The notes beneath the pieces are model-generated. The model saw only the letters and a list, made by a program, of their open reading frames with translations. It searched no databases and had not been told where the DNA came from. Below are positions 58,456 to 64,000 of a stretch of 64,000 bases of DNA, piece by piece (the stretch's first letter is position 1; every line of letters starts with the position of its first letter). This DNA comes from Magicicada septendecula (taxonomy: Eukaryota; Arthropoda; Insecta; Hemiptera; Cicadidae): positions 404,595,969-404,659,968 of the forward strand of contig CM068371.1 in the NCBI GenBank assembly GCA_034769895.1, in the 5' to 3' direction. Made by a program: the position numbers and the translations under genes.

Positions 58456-59849
58456 ATATCTATCTCGGGGGGCGGGGGCACGATTTTCCAGAGGTGACTT
58501 ACTTCACTTACTTGGTAAAAAGAATAATATTTAATGAAATAACAGTTATAATATATTAATATCAATACTATGTAAACTATTATTGAATAGTTATTATTAA
58601 ATGAACAAAATCAGAGTGTTTTGTTAAATCCTGGCATCTGTTTTGCATACTTCGGCAATTCTGAAGAGCGTAGCTTATCTAAAAATATTCGCACACAATA
58701 GCATGTACGAGAAACGGTCGGAGTGCTTGCTGCATGACAAAGAGTCAGCTGATCGGATAAGCCTCTAGATAAATAGCTTTGGTTCCAGGCGTTTGTTATG
58801 GTTACTGTACAAACAATACAGATTACGCACGTAGATGAACGTGAATTTTAGTTTACTTTTGCCTTTCATTTCAACTGTAACGCCAGTTGTTCGTAAGTAA
58901 TGAGTTTTGGCTCCATTTAGTTTCATCGTAACGTGATAAAATTAATTACAGAAAAACGTTTTCATTAATTAAACGTTTAAACTCTTCTTACAATTAACTA
59001 AATTCATCACACGTAATCCTATGTACAGGACATGCGTGTGTTTATTAACGAAATCCATTGAACCGCCGCTGCCCACACAGAATCAGCCGTTTTGTTTTAT
59101 GGATATAATGTAGTCTAATGAGTAAAACGAGAAACACGCACCTGTGATAAAGTTGCTAAAACAAAACGTACCGTAAGAAATACAGTGGGTCCCACAAACA
59201 GGTTTACGCTTCTGATTGCGCATATATATATTTTACTTTCCAACCTACTCAGTTGAATTTCTGTATACTGTCTAATAACGTATCCACATTTTAAAGTTTG
59301 CCATAAGTAGCCTATAAATTTTTTACTACACAGAAAAAATAGCACCCTTCCAAAAAAAAAACATCACTTTTATGTGTGTAGGTAATACATGTAGTATTAT
59401 ATCACGACGTTTTTTTTAATCAGAGTAGTAAATAAAAAACAAAAGTTTAAGAGATAAAAGAAAAAACGACTGGGGGTTGCGCGTCTCCAGAGTTGCGCAG
59501 TGTCCCGAGTCTGCAAGTGGATTCCTGCCACTGGGTCAGTTTGAGTTATATTTTAATTTCTACCTGCGGGAAGGCATGAAGCGATCCTCGATTGGTGGAT
59601 TATACCACCGGGGCTAACAAACAGGGGTCGATTCAAGGCTCATCTGGCCTTGGATTGTATTTACCGAGTCCGGAGAGTGTGTGCTACACGAGCCGCCCGA
59701 CCACAGAATCTGCGCGCCAGATGTCTCAAGGTGTCATCAAGAGAGCGGACACGTAGGCCTCTCTCAAAGCTCGAGAAGAGAACCTACGGGGGATTTTACA
59801 AGCAAGCTTAAGTCGCCGGTCGAGAACACTCTGGAGCGACGTTGTATGA
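58456..59849. other. Intergenic stretch, left part unassigned, right part GC-rich
   Basis: 58456-59460 is AT-rich without features. 59460-59850 is GC-rich and may be the 3' part of the LINE that follows on the minus strand, but I could not confirm it. Confidence 0.35.
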
Positions 59850-60640
59850 TAGCGGTCAAGGTATCCCCAAACGAGACAGGCGTTGTAATCAGCGGCGTAT
59901 GTGCTAAGTATGAACTTACCTACTCGGGTGGGGGTGGGGGGGGGTCATCGCCGGGTTCGAAAGCACGGCCAGAGTCTACTGAGTTGTGCCGGAACGAGTT
60001 GACGAATTTTCTGTGCATGGGTTCGCCAGGTGGGTCGGGAAGCTCGAGATACTTCACGCTATCGGTCCAGGGCGGTTCGACTGGTCCTAAGGTAAGCGGC
60101 GTCGCAAGAATATTACCGCTACGCTCTTAGTAGCGTTGACAGCAACTCTCCAGTTTTGGGCCCACCCGAGTTGTCGCTGAAGCTTGACGGCCGCGAGGTT
60201 TGCGTTCGTCTCCACAGCAAAAGCTGCGGTGTCGTTGGCAAACAGAGGCAGCCTTACTCCAGCCACCCGAGACGAGTCATTGACGAACACAGAGAACAGG
60301 AGAGGCCCAAGGACACCAGGAGTAATACGCCTCTCCGAAGAGAGAGTGTGGTCTAGTCTCACTCGGAAGCTACGGTCTCGCATAAAGCTGCCGTTCAATC
60401 GCACGTAGCAATCTGAGAGAAGGATTTCCGTGAGCTTGTAAAGGACACCCTCCAGCCACAAGTGGTTGAAGACTTTCCCTACGTCTAGAAAGAACCTGGT
60501 GGTCGCCTCTTTGCTCTGGCAGTCGGCCTCGGTTACGCTGTTCACGCGTCTCATCAACTGATGAGTGGAGGAGTGTATTTCGCGAAAGCCGAACTGTTCG
60601 GGGATCAGCACGTCCAGTCTTTCCAGGTGGTCGAAGAGGC
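59850..60640 (-). mobile_element. Jockey-type LINE, RT domain
   Basis: The minus strand (60611 to 60087) reads LIPEQFGFREIHSSTHQLMR, FLDVGKVFNHLWLEGVLYKL, FMRDRSFRVRLDHTLSSERR, GVLGPLLFSVFVND, then LPLFANDTAAFAVET (catalytic box FAND where FADD is expected) and WRVAVNATKSVAVI. Further on a damaged KYL..LDR stretch appears near 59860. This covers the palm of a Jockey RT. The changed catalytic box and frame breaks mark it as dead. Confidence 0.8.
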
Positions 60641-61384
60641 AAAAGATAATATGAAAAAATTAATATAAAAACAAAAAGTCCTTTATTAAAACTGCAATCC
60701 ATCCACAGCTTACAAAACGATAGTACCGCTTGACGAATGATGCGTACGATAAATATCATTTGTGGTTTTAAGAAATTCTTGTTCGACAATTCTCTTTATG
60801 TCCTTACAATTATTAAATAACCTTCCCACCTCCATAAGAAAAGTGACAAACTGAGTCAAGCCTGGCGATCTTGGTGGTCAGTTCAAAAGTTCATTTCACC
60901 GACCAATACACCGTTCTTAACAGTGTTTGACAGGATCTGGCTAGTGTGCTAGAGATTCAACTAGCCAGTAGCGTATCTAGAATTTGGTCCTGGGGAGGGA
61001 CCGGCCGTGTCGCCTTCATACAAAATAAAAAACAAGTTAAGATTAATAAACATGCAAACAATCTTCAAGTTGTCTGAAAACGTGTGATAAGATCCTAAAA
61101 TCAATACCATTAAAGTAAACGGTACTAACACAATAAAAAAAGTGCTATTGAAACATTGTACATTAGATATTTTACATTGATTATTTTATACTGATATTTT
61201 ACAACTGACATATTTGACAACTGATATTTTACATTTAAAAATGATAACTACAGTTTTAATTAAAAAAAAAAAAACAAGAAAATTTAGACATCAAGAAAGA
61301 TACACTGTTTGAAATCCTCCTCGCCTTGATTTTTTTTGCCATTTCATTAACAACTTCTTCCGGAGGTCAATGAATTGATGAAAC
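60641..61384. other. Intergenic stretch, nothing secure
   Basis: AT-rich. GTAGCGTATCTAGAATTTGG with a following G-rich run (60968-61005) resembles a degraded transposon terminus also seen at 38590-38635. Confidence 0.35.
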
Positions 61385-62135
61385 GTGTACGTAAATGGTG
61401 TGTAGTAAACCTGTTATGGGTTCCCTGCTATATGCGGATGACATGGTTCTTATTCAAGAAAATGAGGAAGGTTTACAAAGAGCCATGTTTCAATTACAAG
61501 AAGTGGCAAGAGAGTACTCACTAACAATTTCAGTAAGAAAGACCAAAACCATGGCATTTAAAGGTAAATATACAGTGAGGACTAAGATAGTTATAAACAA
61601 CAGCACTTTAGAACAAGTGAGCCGTTTCAAATATCTCGGCTGTGCAGTAAGCTATGAATCTGAATATAAGAGAGAAGAGAAATAAATTTATGAATGTTTG
61701 TGGTACGATTCATAGACATCTTAGAAATAAAACAAGACAAAGCAGAAGGATTAAATTTTATAAGATAATTGCGATACCCACATTGCTTTATGCGAGTGAG
61801 GCGTGAGGTCACGACAAAAAAGCAAAGCGACAAGATTCAGAGTACTGAAATGCAGTTTCTTCGAAATATTTTAAATTATACATTGCAAGATAGAATAAGG
61901 AATGAAGATATCAGAGCAGAACTCGAAGTAGGCTAAAGGACATAAATGAAATTATTTCAATTTACATAAGACAATGGTGGGACCATCTGCAAAGGATGAC
62001 AGAGGGTTGATTGCCGAAAGTGGAACTGAACTATAAAGCCATCGGTAGAAGAGACGTGGGTCGTCCGAGGATGAGATGGGTGCCAAAACAGGTTTATATA
62101 ACCTAATCCTTTAAGAGGAGAATAAAAAGAAGAAG
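61385..62135 (+). mobile_element. RTE-type LINE, catalytic box to C-terminus
   Basis: The plus strand reads MGSLLYADDMVLIQENEEGL (catalytic YADD intact), REYSLTISVRKTKTMAFKGK, LEQVSRFKYLGCAVSYESEY, a stop, then FMNVCGTIHRHLRNKTRQ, FYKIIAIPTLLYASEA and, in other frames, EMQFLRNILNYTLQDRIRNE, RQWWDHLQRMTE and RRDVGRPRMRW. The order equals that of the 33-kb copy. It is 5'-truncated and has several frame breaks. The 3' end has an AAG-type tail near 62130. Confidence 0.8.
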
Positions 62136-62809
62136 TACATTTAAAAAAGAGTTACTACTAGAGTAGTATAACATAGCTAAAAAGTAATAAATAAGGCTAA
62201 CAACTAAGAGATTAACAAAATTCGTCGTTAACTTTTTCGACCCTCTGTATGAGGTCCGGTCCTGTTAATACAGTCCTGAACTAGCTGAAAAACAGAATAT
62301 CACGTCCCTGAACCCGTAAAGGCATTATAGAAGTAATTAGATGATAATTAAGATGATTATAAAAGTAAAAAGTAAATGTTAAAAATTAGCCTGTTACGTA
62401 AATACTGTAGCTGCCTTCTTTTTTGTAACAAAAAATGCTCACGTTTTGTGATTAAATTTGTGATCTTTCAAAAACCTACACCTCTTCGTGGGACACACTG
62501 TAGACTATAACAATGGAATCCACAGAACTTGCCCACACTAACTAACCATAGTTACTAAACACATTATACATAAAAGTGGACAGGTACAGAATCCATATTT
62601 ACCGAACGGTAGGTAAAAATGAAATGCACTCTCACGACGGATTCATTCGGCAGCTTCATATTTATGTTTGACAAATAGAGCGACAAAGTGTTGAACAGAA
62701 AATGAAAGTCACTACACAAATGCAACAAAGTGAAAGGTCACCTGACACAGCATTCAAAATCATATACAGTAAATTCAAAGATACACAGTACATTGTACAA
62801 AGGTTTTTT
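62136..62809. other. Intergenic stretch, nothing recognised
   Basis: AT-rich, no feature recognised. Confidence 0.3.
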
Positions 62810-64000
62810 TTTTAAATATATAAACACTTGGTACGTTTCACAGTTTTTTTATTTGACTCTGACAGCTGTTTCGACTTCTTAAGCCATTGTCAAAGAGCTG
62901 AGTGAACACTAAACAGAGGACTTAAGGGTGGTTGACATCTGTTCAGGGCGTGTATCGGAACATGTGTGAGGTGTGAAGATGGAGAGGGGTTGCAGGAGCT
63001 AAGGGAAGGTCAAGTGTCTGTAAAAACTAAATATAATCTGAATGCAAAATATAAAATTAACTAAACTAAATAACAGCTTTTAATAAAGGGGATACACAGA
63101 ATTCAGTTTGTTCATTTGTTAAATTTTTGTTATTTTTATTGCTTTTTTAATTTCTAGAATTTCTAATAAATCCATTTTTTTACCTTTTTGTATGTTGTGG
63201 AGTAGTGTTATGTTTTTTGTATCTATGAAGTGATTGTGTAGTAAGCAATGATCTGCAAAATCTGTATTGGCTGTATTGGTTCAATATCGCCTTCTTATGT
63301 TCAGAAATGCGATGTTTCAGAGCACGGCCACATTGTCCGATACTGTACATCGCATTCTCCACAGTGTATTTCATAAACTCCATTTTTCTCTAGTGTGTTT
63401 GATTTTTCTTTATTGTTGAGTATTAATGAAAAAATATTGCGTTTGTTTATTGATACCATGTTAAGACCATGTTTTTTTAACCTATAATTAATCCTATCTG
63501 TTATGAACGGAATGTAATTAGTTAAATGAAATTTTTGTTACCCTGATCTGGCTCTATGGAATAAAATTCTTTTAAAATACTTTTCTTCTGTTTTTAAAAT
63601 TAAAGAATCTATTAATCTTTCATCATAACCGTTATTTTCTTCTATGGCTTTTATAATATTTACAGTACTTCTTTATTGAAATTTTCTTTGGATAAAGGAA
63701 CTATAAAGAGACGATTAACCATTGCATGAAAACTGCTTAATTTTATGTGCTATGACGTTAGTGATTGTTTATGTATAACGGTATCTGTAAAAGTAGTTAT
63801 ATATATATCTGAAAACTAAGATTATTTTGTGGTGAGACCCAAAAAATTTTAACTTTTCATATTTTCTGTTGTGGAGTACATTATTTGTATATATTGTAGC
63901 ATGACAGATAATCCACTTAATAAAGATTACAATATGATCATAATTAAATATCAAGAAAAATCCAAATGCAAACAAATAAATATCAAAATAAAAATACCAC
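62810..64000 (-). mobile_element. Penelope-like element, running off the window
   Basis: On the minus strand, 63180-63383 holds a GIY-YIG-type endonuclease segment (YTVENAMYSIGQCGRALKHR and ISEHKKAI, variant of YIGQTGR.LK.R..EH). Upstream in element sense, 63500-63730 reads NNGYDERLIDSLILKTEEKY, FHLTNYIPFITDRINYRLKK and KHGLNMVSIN, and about 63730-63870 reads a decayed YRKPT.TDT / NRL region, the RT C-terminus. The 3' end (62820-62910) carries a hammerhead-like core on the minus strand: TTGACAA, a GGCT/AGTC stem, GAAACAGCTGTC, closed by CTCT/AGAG. The element is old and broken; its 5' part would lie beyond the window. Confidence 0.75.

Noticed and set aside
59681-60130. 149-codon plus-strand frame with a Gly run
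   Set aside because: It is the opposite-strand shadow of a Jockey LINE and of a G-rich repeat.

Overview
This 64 kb window looks like repeat-rich nuclear DNA from a large insect genome. It is AT-rich, host coding sequence is sparse and interrupted by introns, and Jockey-type and RTE-type LINEs, Penelope-like elements, Ty3/Gypsy elements, and MULE and hAT debris are everywhere. A hemimetabolous insect of cockroach or termite type would fit this mix, but that is an inference from style, not from a diagnostic gene.

The one convincing host gene is at the left. Two coding exons (3781-4115 and 5454-5919) join cleanly in frame and encode the C-terminal part of a secreted protein. It has an aerolysin/ETX-MTX2-like beta-strand region, a Thr-rich stalk and a GPI-anchor-type hydrophobic tail, and it resembles insect 'protein unzipped'. 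Its upstream exons were not found here. A long AT-rich 3' UTR probably follows, perhaps to about 8.48 kb.

From about 9.8 to 37 kb the DNA is a graveyard of LINE pieces on both strands, with Penelope-like ends, a MULE transposase tail (24.1-24.5 kb), a hAT terminus (11.3 kb), a possible tRNA-derived SINE (15.9-16.15 kb), microsatellites, and a TATA-type promoter-like stretch (27.15-27.21 kb) directly before a 5'-truncated LINE. A 148-bp palindromic element sits inside the LINE at 33.0-34.0 kb, flanked by a perfect 10-bp duplication.

The most interesting part is 37.9-58.5 kb. A block X-M-Y (37913-41802) is followed by a second copy, X'-Y' (41803-57324), that lacks M. A young Ty3/Gypsy element (42299-55690, minus strand) landed inside X'; the intact X supplies the empty site, and the target duplication is ATAT. 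The element has giant 3.37-kb LTRs, a gag-like gene with a long coiled coil and no zinc knuckle, and a pol region. Between pol and the 3' LTR lies a tandem array of about eleven ~95-bp units. In the clearest units each carries two stem-loops, and the stems are kept while their sequences change. I do not recognise this array from any described element, and it is the best candidate for something new. Past Y' lies a much older, broken Gypsy element with an intact-looking 552-bp 3' LTR. The right end holds more LINE pieces and a Penelope-like element running off the window.
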